This document shows, one piece after another, positions 1 to 8,195 of a DNA stretch of 64,000 nt. Within the stretch, counting starts at the first letter, position 1. Each line of letters opens with the position of its first letter. The position numbers were made by a program, and so were the translations under genes. A model generated the notes under the pieces. That model was not told the DNA's origin. It worked only from the letters and a program-made list of their open reading frames with translations, and made no database searches. Source of the DNA: Lachnospiraceae bacterium (GTDB lineage: Bacteria; Bacillota; Clostridia; Lachnospirales; Lachnospiraceae); NCBI GenBank assembly GCA_025758065.1, contig CP107199.1:248001-312000 (forward strand), written 5' to 3'.

Positions 1-415
1 ACAACAATTCTTTTATCATATACTCGTCGGCAAGGCGGGTAGTTCCGGCAACACGGACATATACACCGCCATCTCTACCAAGGGCTTTGATATAATACGG
101 GCGCTGTCTGCCCTCAGAAACCTCTACCACAATGACAGTCTTACCATCAACCGTCTGTAAAGTGATATCCGGGATAATTGCTGGTTCACAGCTGTCTGAT
201 ACAGCATTGGCAATGGCATCCATTTTCTTGAACACATCTTCCTTGTCAAAGCCAATAACCTCTCTGGTTTTATCGGCAATTCCGAAAATGATTTTTCCTC
301 CGGTTCCATTTGCAAAGGCAACCACAGACTTCATATATTTGATGCTTTTCTCCGGCAGGTTCTCTTTGAACTCCACATTCTTCGATTCTCCTGCAAGAAT
401 TTCTTCTATAGTCAT
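1..415 (-). CDS. AlbA_2 / Schlafen-like DNA-binding protein, 3' end outside window
   Basis: The first 138 residues are visible and the frame is open to the window edge. They match the AlbA_2 (Schlafen AAA_4, COG2865-type) domain: an N-terminal E-x-K-E start (ESKNVEFKENLP), the segment SVVAFANGTGGKIIFGI, and a following YIKALGRDGGVYVRVAGTT stretch. These domains bind nucleic acid or nucleotide and are usually fused to a C-terminal winged helix. The ATG at 415 is preceded by GAGGTG at good spacing. It is the last visible gene of the right-to-left defence operon, about 150 bp after the HEPN gene, where the remaining BREX genes would be expected next. Family call is fairly secure; function is not. 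Confidence 0.75.
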   Translation of the reverse strand, partial: MTIEEILAGESKNVEFKENLPEKSIKYMKSVVAFANGTGGKIIFGIADKTREVIGFDKEDVFKKMDAIANAVSDSCEPAIIPDITLQTVDGKTVIVVEVSEGRQRPYYIKALGRDGGVYVRVAGTTRLADEYMIKELL

Positions 416-564
416 TGTAACACCTCGCTCTCTCTTTTTGCTACTCTATGTTTTGCAAATTGAATCACTACTATCTTCTCCAAATATAATTTCCAAAATA
501 TTCCGATATGCCTCTATATTTTTCAAAAGAAATGGGCTGTTGCAATATTTTTATCTCATTTTCC

Positions 565-1041
565 CTATGTACACACGTTATCTAATATATTTAATATCTT
601 AACAGCTGAATCAAAATATTTAATAACTGTATCAATAGAAACAGATATGCTGTCGCCATGAGCAAAATCGTTTCTTAATTGCACAAGGGAATTTAATTTA
701 TCCTTTTCTCCACTTTGTTTTACCTGCTGATCAAATAACGTTTTCCATTCTGAAGAAATGTTCTGTAACATATTGCTCATATTTCCCGTGTTAGGATTAC
801 ACGAACTATCAATAATTGCTTTTTCAAGATACCCTTTTGCTTTTTCATTTGCACCAACGCTCAAGTAATTATAAATCATTTTTTTGAAAATGACTTCAAC
901 TGCCCCACTTGCTTTAACAACAGCATAAGAAATCAAATATCTTGTTTTAGAATCAAATTGATTTCCAGCATTAATCCATTTACGAATACTATCAAGTTCT
1001 GCTCTTGTATCCTCTATCATTTGTATAAATTCACCATTCAT
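565..1041 (-). CDS. HEPN-domain protein, probable RNase partner of the DUF262 protein
   Basis: The product is 158 residues and all helical in appearance. It carries the HEPN signature R-x4-H as RNDFAHG (about residues 123-129), the catalytic motif of HEPN ribonucleases; it resembles the MAE_28990/MAE_18760-like (RiboL-PSP-HEPN) group. The ATG at 1041 was chosen because it overlaps the stop of the upstream DUF262 gene (ATGAATGGTGA) and has GGAG six bases upstream; an in-frame ATG 12 bases earlier is less well placed. The 11-base overlap implies translational coupling. The gene is strongly AT-rich. HEPN proteins often act as toxins or abortive-infection effectors; that role here is inferred from motif and neighbour. 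Confidence 0.7.
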   Translation of the reverse strand: MNGEFIQMIEDTRAELDSIRKWINAGNQFDSKTRYLISYAVVKASGAVEVIFKKMIYNYLSVGANEKAKGYLEKAIIDSSCNPNTGNMSNMLQNISSEWKTLFDQQVKQSGEKDKLNSLVQLRNDFAHGDSISVSIDTVIKYFDSAVKILNILDNVCT

Positions 1042-2464
1042 AAGTAACTCCATACAGGAACTCTGCTGCTATTTGAATACGTGTTTTAATATTTTCAATA
1101 TTAGTAGTTCTACTACTGGATGCTCGATGAAACTCTTCATTTTTCAATAATCTCTTATATTTTTCCAAATAATTTTCTTCCGTGAATTTATATTCTGTTT
1201 TAATTGCATATGATGTGGCAACAGATATAGCATCAAAAATCGCAGGATTTATTTTGCTTGCAAAGTTTTCGGATTCTTTTTTTAAATTTTTAAATGCGTT
1301 TTTCCCTAATAATTCATACACTTTATCTATCATTGTGATAAAATCTTGTTTCATATTAAGAATATCTTCTTCTGTTGAATTCGTCTTATCACCCATATAC
1401 TGATTAAGATACTTAGCTAAATTTATTTGCTTTAATTGTCCCTCATTTCTAATGTGTAAATCTCTCATAGCAAAATATCTTAAAATCAATTCCAAGTCCG
1501 CCATTCTGGAATCTTCTACATTTAATCCTAATATCTTTCGCCATGAATCATGTTTATTTAATTCAAAAAGCAAGTCATTACATTTTCCCTGATATACACA
1601 ATTTCGTATTTCTTGTGCTTTTAATGTTCGTCCGCCTGTATTAATTCTTTCAAAAATTTGAAACATACCCGTATCATTTCTAGGATGTTTTTGTTCAAAA
1701 ATAATCGCATGGATAGTGCTACTACGTATTCGTCTCTTTTCTTCAGTATCAAGTTCAGCAAAAGCTTTTCCTCTCCATCTGGCATTTATATTTTCAGTAT
1801 TAGATAATTTAAATATTTTCCCATCTCCAGAAAAAACTCCTTTTACATAATCATGTACTGTCATAATTCGCTGGAATCCATCTATTATTAGCATTGTTTC
1901 ATCTTGTTCTTTAGCAAAAAACACACTTGGTACAGGTAATCCTAGTAATATGGAATCAATAAATCTACTGGCTTCTGTCCTTGTCCAAACATACTTTCTC
2001 TGTAATTCCGGTTTTAACAATTCGCCCTCTTCATACATTGTAATAATTTCACGAAATGACAAATCCGCCCCCCATGAATTGATATTGTACAAATCATCAT
2101 CTGAATATTCCATTAACTCTTCCGCTGTTTCCTCTAATTTAATTTGTTTAGCTGCCATAGTCTTTTCTCCTTTGCAATATCGCAATACTAACTCTTCAAG
2201 TTCCAAACATATTCTGCTTTCAGATAAATCAATCACAATGCAATAAAATGACCCTTTTTTTGTTTTACATGGCTTATTCCTATTGCTCATGTAAAGCGAA
2301 GTCATCTTATTCAATGCTACTATTAATTTAATTTCATCACATTTCCGGACAAATAAATAATCTTCTTGTTCTAACAGGTCAAAACTTTCTAAAATTTTCT
2401 GTTTACCAAACACTTCTAAAATCTGTTTCATTTCCACCAAAGATATAACTACTCGATATGCCAT
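1031..2464 (-). CDS. DUF262 (ParB/GmrS-like) domain protein with N-terminal extension
   Basis: The 477-residue product holds a DUF262 domain: LQRKYVWTRTEASRFIDSIL followed by IDGFQRIMTV, equivalent to the family's DGQQR nucleotide-handling motif. DUF262 is the N-terminal half of GmrSD/BrxU type IV restriction enzymes, but no C-terminal HNH (DUF1524) nuclease follows; the C-terminus is the short F-x-x-A-S-S-x-R-T type tail. The ATG at 2464 has AGGAAG upstream. About 102 residues precede the usual family start, and an in-frame ATG at 2158 has its own AAAGGAG, so a shorter 375-residue form is likely as well. Coupled to the HEPN gene downstream. By hand count bases 1261-1320 are 23 percent GC, far below the brx genes. 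A sensor role with HEPN as effector is an inference. Confidence 0.8.
   Translation of the reverse strand: MAYRVVISLVEMKQILEVFGKQKILESFDLLEQEDYLFVRKCDEIKLIVALNKMTSLYMSNRNKPCKTKKGSFYCIVIDLSESRICLELEELVLRYCKGEKTMAAKQIKLEETAEELMEYSDDDLYNINSWGADLSFREIITMYEEGELLKPELQRKYVWTRTEASRFIDSILLGLPVPSVFFAKEQDETMLIIDGFQRIMTVHDYVKGVFSGDGKIFKLSNTENINARWRGKAFAELDTEEKRRIRSSTIHAIIFEQKHPRNDTGMFQIFERINTGGRTLKAQEIRNCVYQGKCNDLLFELNKHDSWRKILGLNVEDSRMADLELILRYFAMRDLHIRNEGQLKQINLAKYLNQYMGDKTNSTEEDILNMKQDFITMIDKVYELLGKNAFKNLKKESENFASKINPAIFDAISVATSYAIKTEYKFTEENYLEKYKRLLKNEEFHRASSSRTTNIENIKTRIQIAAEFLYGVTYEW
2156..2173 (-). promoter_or_regulatory. Internal ribosome binding site and start within the DUF262 gene
   Basis: On the minus strand AAAGGAG lies nine bases upstream of an in-frame ATG whose product begins MAAKQIKLEE, the normal beginning of DUF262 proteins. 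It suggests a second, shorter translation product from the same reading frame. Confidence 0.55.
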
Positions 2465-2562
2465 TAAAAAGTCTTCCTTTCTCATTGATCCTTATCATAT
2501 CTTTAGTGTCATTAATTCAAATATTTTTTCAAAATGTTTCCTGTTTTTAGCTTTTGCTCATA

Positions 2563-2775
2563 CTATTGCTTCATCTGATATTCCTGTTCCAGTTCATCCG
2601 CCAAATATGCATCACTCATGCAGTGCATATCTGATATCCCGTCCCGTATCAACTGATAAACTTCGGAATGATAGAAAAAGTCCAACGCCGCATCCAGTGA
2701 AAGTCCTTGCTGTTTTGCAAAACACTCAATCACACGGCTGTATTTTTTCTGAAGTAAAATCGGATTTGCCGTCAT
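2563..2775 (-). CDS. DUF3791 family small protein (second copy in cassette)
   Basis: Seventy residues, with the motif FFYHSEVYQLIRDGISDMHC and a C-terminal SDAYLADELEQEY that I recognise from DUF3791-type proteins. It overlaps the upstream DUF3990 gene by four bases (ATGA), so the two are translationally coupled. It is one of two small proteins bracketing the DUF3990 gene; small proteins in this position are often antitoxins or specificity partners, but that is inference. About 80 bp separate it from the DUF262 gene. Confidence 0.65.
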   Translation of the reverse strand: MTANPILLQKKYSRVIECFAKQQGLSLDAALDFFYHSEVYQLIRDGISDMHCMSDAYLADELEQEYQMKQ

Positions 2776-3242
2776 AGTCTTTCACTCCCTTCAAAATGCA
2801 ATAAAGACAGTGCTTTTTCTGTACGAAAACAGATTTGCAGATTTGGCTTTTCATAACGTAACCGATTGATTGCTTCTGCTTTATCAATCAATCCGTCAAA
2901 GAACAGCTCCACAGTATTAAACACCTTATCGTTTGCAACACCACCAAGTACAAGATCGTAATCCGTCATATCTTTTCCACTGCGGCAATTCAGAATAAAA
3001 TCAAGCCATTCTTCAGAATAAGCGTCAAATTTCAAAACTTTCAGTTCAGCTTCTCGGCTCTCATCATATTCATATTTTGAAATAATACCGTCTTTTCCCC
3101 GGCGTTTGAATTTTCCGCACCACTTCGCAGCCTGCTCATACAGCGGCGTGACATAAAAGCCACGCCCAAAGTCTACGTTGGGGCGGGAATGAACCAAATT
3201 CGGCTGTGCAATCTCTAAAAAAGAGCCATGATAAAGAATCAT
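2772..3242 (-). CDS. DUF3990 protein, ADP-ribosyltransferase-like fold suspected
   Basis: The 156-residue product begins LYHGSFLEIAQPNLVHSR followed by DFGRGFYVT, the typical opening of DUF3990. The Y-H-G and G-x-G-F-Y-x-T pattern resembles the NAD-binding core of ADP-ribosyltransferases (H, then Y/T positions). It overlaps both neighbours by four bases. No signal peptide or membrane segment is seen, so it should be cytosolic. A toxin or DNA/protein-modifying role is plausible given the cassette and its position inside a BREX operon, but not shown by the sequence. Confidence 0.7.
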   Translation of the reverse strand: MILYHGSFLEIAQPNLVHSRPNVDFGRGFYVTPLYEQAAKWCGKFKRRGKDGIISKYEYDESREAELKVLKFDAYSEEWLDFILNCRSGKDMTDYDLVLGGVANDKVFNTVELFFDGLIDKAEAINRLRYEKPNLQICFRTEKALSLLHFEGSERL

Positions 3243-3478
3243 ACTTCCACGCCCCTTTCTTTCATCACGTCAAGAAGATCATCAACGATATATTCCCGGC
3301 TCTGGGTATGCAGTACTTCATATTCCGGCACAATATAACCGTTCAGAATATCACTCTTTTCGGTAAACGCCTGATAGACACGTTCTGCATCCACACCCAG
3401 CTTTGCCGCAACATTTTCAATACAAAATACAGCAAACTCAAGTTCATTGGAATTTTTAATCTTCTCATCTGCCATCAT
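3239..3478 (-). CDS. DUF3791 family small protein (first copy in cassette)
   Basis: About 79 residues with the DUF3791 hallmarks LEFAVFCIENVAAKLG, YIVPEYEVLHTQ and REYIVDDLLDVMKE. The ATG at 3478 is eight bases after AAGGAGG, which lies at the end of pglX; a TTG two codons upstream is possible but less likely. It starts 13 bases after the pglX stop and overlaps the DUF3990 gene by four bases, so the cassette is transcribed with pglX. Unlike the other DUF3791 copy it is acidic and carries the canonical LHTQ motif, so the two copies are not recent duplicates. Confidence 0.75.
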   Translation of the reverse strand: MMADEKIKNSNELEFAVFCIENVAAKLGVDAERVYQAFTEKSDILNGYIVPEYEVLHTQSREYIVDDLLDVMKERGVEV

Positions 3479-3491
3479 ACGCAAGCCCTCC

Positions 3492-6400
3492 TTACTTTAT
3501 TTTAGCCAAAACATCCTGGAAAATTGCATAATTCTTCTTCACGCCATCATCCAAATCAATCGAAATCATCTGGTCTGCCAGGTGATGAATCTTTTCCTCG
3601 TAGGCTTTGATTTCGGTATCCTGTGCCTGCAAGGTGGTCAGCTTTTTGTTCAGCTTCACACGCTCACCAGTGGAAGCATTGGCAATCCGCTGTTCCAGAT
3701 CGGCAAGGGCAGTGCGATAACGAGCCTGCTGCTCATGCACATAATCGGTACGGATACGGGCAATGGTGTCCGGCTGGTAGCGGTGCATATAGATCAGCGC
3801 CTTGAAGCCGTTCTTTTTGCCGCTGTCAAACAGCCAGTAAATCGGGCGTTTCTGATAAATCTTGCAATGGTCGGAGTAGAAGTCGCTCAGGAAGTAATTC
3901 CGAATCACATCCTTCGGCTGACCCTTGCCGCCGAGGGCATCCGCAATGAATTTCAGGTTTTCGTCTAAGGTATCTGTACCATAAACTGCTTCCACAAATT
4001 CTACAAATCGTCCAACAATATCATCCGTAAAATATTCATCGTCACAGATAGGGATAATATTATCTTCATCCGGCATAAAATGCGTTTGCTTATAAAATTC
4101 AATCACATCTGGTTTACCATCACATAACCTCGCTGCATCCTCATAAGTATTATAATTCCATTTTCCACCTGCATAAACAAGTCCCTCTTTATAAATAGAG
4201 TAACGACCAAACATACAGCCAACCGCATAGGAAATAAACGAGCGAATATCTCTGCCAAGGTCAGCCTTGCGAACCGTGACATCCTTATCCTCAACCTCCG
4301 GGCTCAGCTCATCCTGCAAGCCGTAAATGTCAATGAAAATACGGTTCAGTTCTTCCTCATTGGCTTTCAGCTGATTAAAACGGTCATCACATTCAGCCTG
4401 CCACTGGGTAAAGGCTTCGGCAATGGTAGGGACTTTGCGGATCAGCGGATGGTGCTGAAAATCCCATGAAGTTTCAAAGGAATCCCAATCTGCTTTTGAA
4501 ATTTCGATATTTGTTGTTACAACATTTGATATTTCAGCTTTCTTTTCTTCACAAATAATTGTCGGAACCTTTCCAACAGCACCTGCACTATAATCCATTG
4601 TAGGTGCAAGAAATGAAAGAAATTCCATGCTAACTTTTGAATTACACAATCCAATGATATATTTCAAATTATCCTTTTCATTGCAGAAACCAGACGATCC
4701 TTTTGCATCAAAAATGCCACCCTCCGGCATATAGCGAACATTAAAATCAGCTACTGTTAATGCTGTCCAAGTAAACCCTTCTTGCAGATAATAGCGAATA
4801 TTTTGTGGTCTGGAGCGCTGTTTTCCTTTGTCATCTCTAAAATTAACTATTTCAAACCCGTCATTTTCCCAATTAACAACAAGTGTCATATTCCCGTACC
4901 ATTTACGATATTCTCCGCCCTTATGATAGAAAAACCATTTTTTATTTCTATCATTTAAGGTGCTAATTTTTCTGGCATCACACTCCGACCAAAATCGCAA
5001 AAATCTATCATTATCACCCGTAATCAATCCCTGGCGTAAATCTGCGTATTTTGAAAGTAATGAACCATTTATAAATAATTCCGCAGTAGATGGTTTTAAC
5101 CAATATGCTATTGGCATATCTGGAATCTGATAAAACAAAGATTGTTTGACCGTAAATTTATAATCACAGGATGAACTCATAATAGCGTCTAATGTGCGCT
5201 TCTCCTGTTCTTCAGCTCCAGTAAATTTTGCAAGTTGAATATATTTTCCCGCATAATTCATGCAACAATTAGTTAATACAAATGTGCAAATCGGCACGAA
5301 TGCTTCCTTAAAAAAAGCATGATATTCTGGCTGAACTAATGTTACCAAACTATTTTCAGATAGCATCTCTATTCTCATTTTAGAAAATGCTGTCAAAAAC
5401 ATCCATGTGTATGATGTCATCAGTCCAGTAAAACGATTTGCTTTCAGCATAGCGATTGTTTTTTTCATAAAACAGCTATACAGATCGTTTCTATAATTCT
5501 TGAAATTATCTTTTACATAATTCAATAAATGAGGAGACATTCCACTGTCTGCCATATATGGCGGATTAGTCACAACAGTATCGTACTTCTGTGCCAGTGC
5601 TTCCGCCACCTGTACCAACGGCAGTAATTCTCTCAGTGCCGCCTCACGGTACATATTTATATTTTCTGTAATCTCAGCAAAGCGTTCATACAGAGCAGAC
5701 CAATCCTGCGGTGTTATGGTCAAAATAGAACCATATTCCTTTGCATCATGCAGTTCACTGATAATGGTATCCATAGCGGCTGTGAGTTTTGCATCGCCAT
5801 TACAGAAATAGTCCACGGCAAATTTATCTACATGATTGCTCTCCACGATGGCATAAACATGGGGCTGAATGCCACGGCTAAAGAAGCGGCGGTCATACTG
5901 ACGGGCTTTCATCATTACCGCAAAGTAAGCCAGCTGTGCCGCACGGTCATCAATGTCCAGACCGTAAAGATTGTTCTCTACAATACTTGCCACTGCTTCA
6001 CGGGTGGTATAGCCATAGGATTCATAAATCTTCATCAGCACATCAAACATATACGCAAGGATATGACCGGAACCTGAGCATGGGTCAATCACTTTCAGCT
6101 GATCCGGTGTCAGTGCGGCGTATTCCTTGCGAATCTCGGCAAGCTGTATCTGTACTTCCGGCTCCTGCTCGGCTTCTTCCAGATAGTAGTGCCATTTGGT
6201 GTCTCCCGGGTCACGATTTCCGGCAGCATAAGCAGACTGTTCTTCCTCGGTAGGAAGAAGCTGCTCTTTCACATCCGGGTGTCCTTCCAACCATAAACGC
6301 CCAAGGCTGTTCTCTACCATGTAGCGAACAATCCAGTCCGGTGTGAAAAGCTGGGTCGCTGCAGGAATGTTTTCTTTTGTTATTTTTACATTCTTTTTCA

Positions 6401-7064
6401 GTGCTGCGAAAACATCATCTTTTTTCTCGCTGTTATAATACTGATACAGCCATCCAATAATCTGGACAGCATCCTTCCAGTCATCCTCCGGTATCAGTTC
6501 AATCATCTGCTGAATGACACTGCCTTTACGGAGCAGATTGTCCGGCAGAAGAAGCTCTGTGTAGTCGGCAATCTTTTGGAACATTCCCGGCAAAATTTTA
6601 TTCAGAGCGTTGCACTGCACAGTCAGTAGGTATTTATACAGTTCTTCGCTCTTTTCTGCATCTTTCAGTTCATAGACCTTTTCCATATCGAGTCCATCCA
6701 AATCCAGATGAATGGCTTCGGTTATAATCTGCGGCTTAAAGTTGTTTTCCTCGTCCGTAAATACACGCACATGAGAAGGAAGATAGCCGTTGACTTCCAT
6801 GAATCGCAGAGCAGAGAAGCGATTGAACCAAGTATAGGCAACCTCTTCCATGACCTGCTTATATCCTTTATCGTTAATCTCGGCAATCAGAGCCTGACGC
6901 TGTTTCTTTTCATTGGCAGTGAGGACTTTTCCGCCAACACTGTCCGCATTGGCATCCTCAATGTTGTCCTCTGTGATACCGTATTCCACACTTTTTAGTG
7001 AAACACGGGCGATCAGCTCTGTTCTTGCCCAGACAGCAAACTTTTTTATCGCATTTTTATCCAT
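3492..7064 (-). CDS. pglX: BREX adenine-specific DNA methyltransferase PglX
   Basis: The 1190-residue product has the length and layout of type 1 BREX PglX. A SAM-binding motif VIDPCSGSGHIL lies near residue 325 and the catalytic NPPY near residue 497, the N6-adenine methylase signature; helical N- and C-terminal regions flank it. PglX methylates host DNA to mark self and is needed for phage exclusion. SD GGAGG is eight bases upstream of the ATG and overlaps the end of the SEFIR gene. Composition is mosaic: bases 4621-4680 are 25 percent GC and 5581-5640 are 55 percent by hand count, so the target-recognition part appears to have been exchanged. The DUF3791 cassette follows within 13 bases. 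Confidence 0.93.
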   Translation of the reverse strand: MDKNAIKKFAVWARTELIARVSLKSVEYGITEDNIEDANADSVGGKVLTANEKKQRQALIAEINDKGYKQVMEEVAYTWFNRFSALRFMEVNGYLPSHVRVFTDEENNFKPQIITEAIHLDLDGLDMEKVYELKDAEKSEELYKYLLTVQCNALNKILPGMFQKIADYTELLLPDNLLRKGSVIQQMIELIPEDDWKDAVQIIGWLYQYYNSEKKDDVFAALKKNVKITKENIPAATQLFTPDWIVRYMVENSLGRLWLEGHPDVKEQLLPTEEEQSAYAAGNRDPGDTKWHYYLEEAEQEPEVQIQLAEIRKEYAALTPDQLKVIDPCSGSGHILAYMFDVLMKIYESYGYTTREAVASIVENNLYGLDIDDRAAQLAYFAVMMKARQYDRRFFSRGIQPHVYAIVESNHVDKFAVDYFCNGDAKLTAAMDTIISELHDAKEYGSILTITPQDWSALYERFAEITENINMYREAALRELLPLVQVAEALAQKYDTVVTNPPYMADSGMSPHLLNYVKDNFKNYRNDLYSCFMKKTIAMLKANRFTGLMTSYTWMFLTAFSKMRIEMLSENSLVTLVQPEYHAFFKEAFVPICTFVLTNCCMNYAGKYIQLAKFTGAEEQEKRTLDAIMSSSCDYKFTVKQSLFYQIPDMPIAYWLKPSTAELFINGSLLSKYADLRQGLITGDNDRFLRFWSECDARKISTLNDRNKKWFFYHKGGEYRKWYGNMTLVVNWENDGFEIVNFRDDKGKQRSRPQNIRYYLQEGFTWTALTVADFNVRYMPEGGIFDAKGSSGFCNEKDNLKYIIGLCNSKVSMEFLSFLAPTMDYSAGAVGKVPTIICEEKKAEISNVVTTNIEISKADWDSFETSWDFQHHPLIRKVPTIAEAFTQWQAECDDRFNQLKANEEELNRIFIDIYGLQDELSPEVEDKDVTVRKADLGRDIRSFISYAVGCMFGRYSIYKEGLVYAGGKWNYNTYEDAARLCDGKPDVIEFYKQTHFMPDEDNIIPICDDEYFTDDIVGRFVEFVEAVYGTDTLDENLKFIADALGGKGQPKDVIRNYFLSDFYSDHCKIYQKRPIYWLFDSGKKNGFKALIYMHRYQPDTIARIRTDYVHEQQARYRTALADLEQRIANASTGERVKLNKKLTTLQAQDTEIKAYEEKIHHLADQMISIDLDDGVKKNYAIFQDVLAKIK

Positions 7065-7067
7065 ATA

Positions 7068-8177
7068 TCATTCCTCCGGCTCCATAAGAACTGCTTTGCA
7101 GGGATTCTCCTCCGTTATCTTTGTTCCAGCTGTAACCGTTATTTCTTTCATTGGAATTGCGTACTCAAAATCAAATTGCATATTCTCTATTACAGCTCCC
7201 ATTGATGGATTCTTTAATCCGACAGGAACTAAATAATATTTTCCTGTCTTGTTATACATATCTAAAAACTGATCTCTATTACCTGATCCGTTATTTTCAT
7301 CCATCCACTGGTAACGTGAAACCGTTGCCAAAAGTAGTTGTTGCATTTCTATTCCGCACTTATTAGCTCGACCAATGCTTTCATCAATATTTGCGCCTAT
7401 ATGCAGAAAATATCCTTTTCCATAATTTCTGTCATACGATTCATATACCCAACATGACTTAGGAAACGGTGGAACAATATAATCAACCCTCAAAAAAGTA
7501 TCTGCGAATGCCATATCTTTGTATTTTTTCTTCCACTCTTTGAAAATTTCTTTACCCACTGAGTAATTTGTAAAAAACAAGCCTATGGCAGGTGCATCTC
7601 CACCCCAAAGATATACTGTTCCTCTCCACTTTGCAGCATTCCACTTTTCAAGGTTAATTGGTGAAGAAAAGAACATTGTTTTTCGTTCCTTTTCTGGCAG
7701 TGGCTTCAATTCTCCCAATGGCGGTTTTTTACTATTCGTAACACCTCTGAAACGCCAATATAGCCTGTCATACTGCTTTTCATCCAAAAGATTATAGTAT
7801 GTGTATGGTTTCAACGGTGTAGGTATATACTGTTGATCAGCATCATCAAAAAATGCCGCAATAAATTTATTTGTTTCTGCCGCTGAATCATATAACATTT
7901 GATAGACAATGTTAGCCTCCCATACAACGCCCTTCCCCTTTTTCTCGGAATAGAGTTTTTGATGATATGTTTCTTCACATAAAACAAGAACAAACTCTGA
8001 CTCCATGATTTGATGCTCCATCCACCTCGGCCATCCTTCAGGAGGTGCTTCTTCATATTGGTCTATCATCGCATCAATTCCTTCTGAACGTAGTCTATTT
8101 GCCAATTCCAACACTTTATCTTCATATGCTTGATTTTTATGGGCATATGAAATAAACACTTTTGGGTTATTTTCCAT
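7068..8177 (-). CDS. SEFIR (TIR-like) domain protein embedded in BREX operon
   Basis: The 369-residue product starts with a SEFIR/TIR-like domain (about residues 5-140): KVFISYAHKN, a loop GIDAMIDQYEEAPPEGW, and ESEFVLVLCEETY, then GVVWEANIVYQMLYD. The Glu residues in these stretches are candidates for the NAD-hydrolysing glutamate found in bacterial TIR/SEFIR effectors. The C-terminal 200 residues (with GGDAPAIGLFF and IFKEWKKKY) are an uncharacterised region, perhaps the sensor. SD AGGAG is six bases from the ATG; the stop overlaps the pglX ribosome binding site. AT-rich compared with brxC (32 percent in bases 7861-7920). Recognition as SEFIR is good; NADase activity is inferred from family knowledge. 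Confidence 0.8.
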   Translation of the reverse strand: MENNPKVFISYAHKNQAYEDKVLELANRLRSEGIDAMIDQYEEAPPEGWPRWMEHQIMESEFVLVLCEETYHQKLYSEKKGKGVVWEANIVYQMLYDSAAETNKFIAAFFDDADQQYIPTPLKPYTYYNLLDEKQYDRLYWRFRGVTNSKKPPLGELKPLPEKERKTMFFSSPINLEKWNAAKWRGTVYLWGGDAPAIGLFFTNYSVGKEIFKEWKKKYKDMAFADTFLRVDYIVPPFPKSCWVYESYDRNYGKGYFLHIGANIDESIGRANKCGIEMQQLLLATVSRYQWMDENNGSGNRDQFLDMYNKTGKYYLVPVGLKNPSMGAVIENMQFDFEYAIPMKEITVTAGTKITEENPCKAVLMEPEE

Positions 8178-8195
8178 ATCTGTCTCCTATTCTTT

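Noticed and set aside
132..602. 156-residue frame on the plus strand
   Set aside because: It is antisense to the AlbA_2 and HEPN genes and to their spacer, without a ribosome binding site or recognisable protein.
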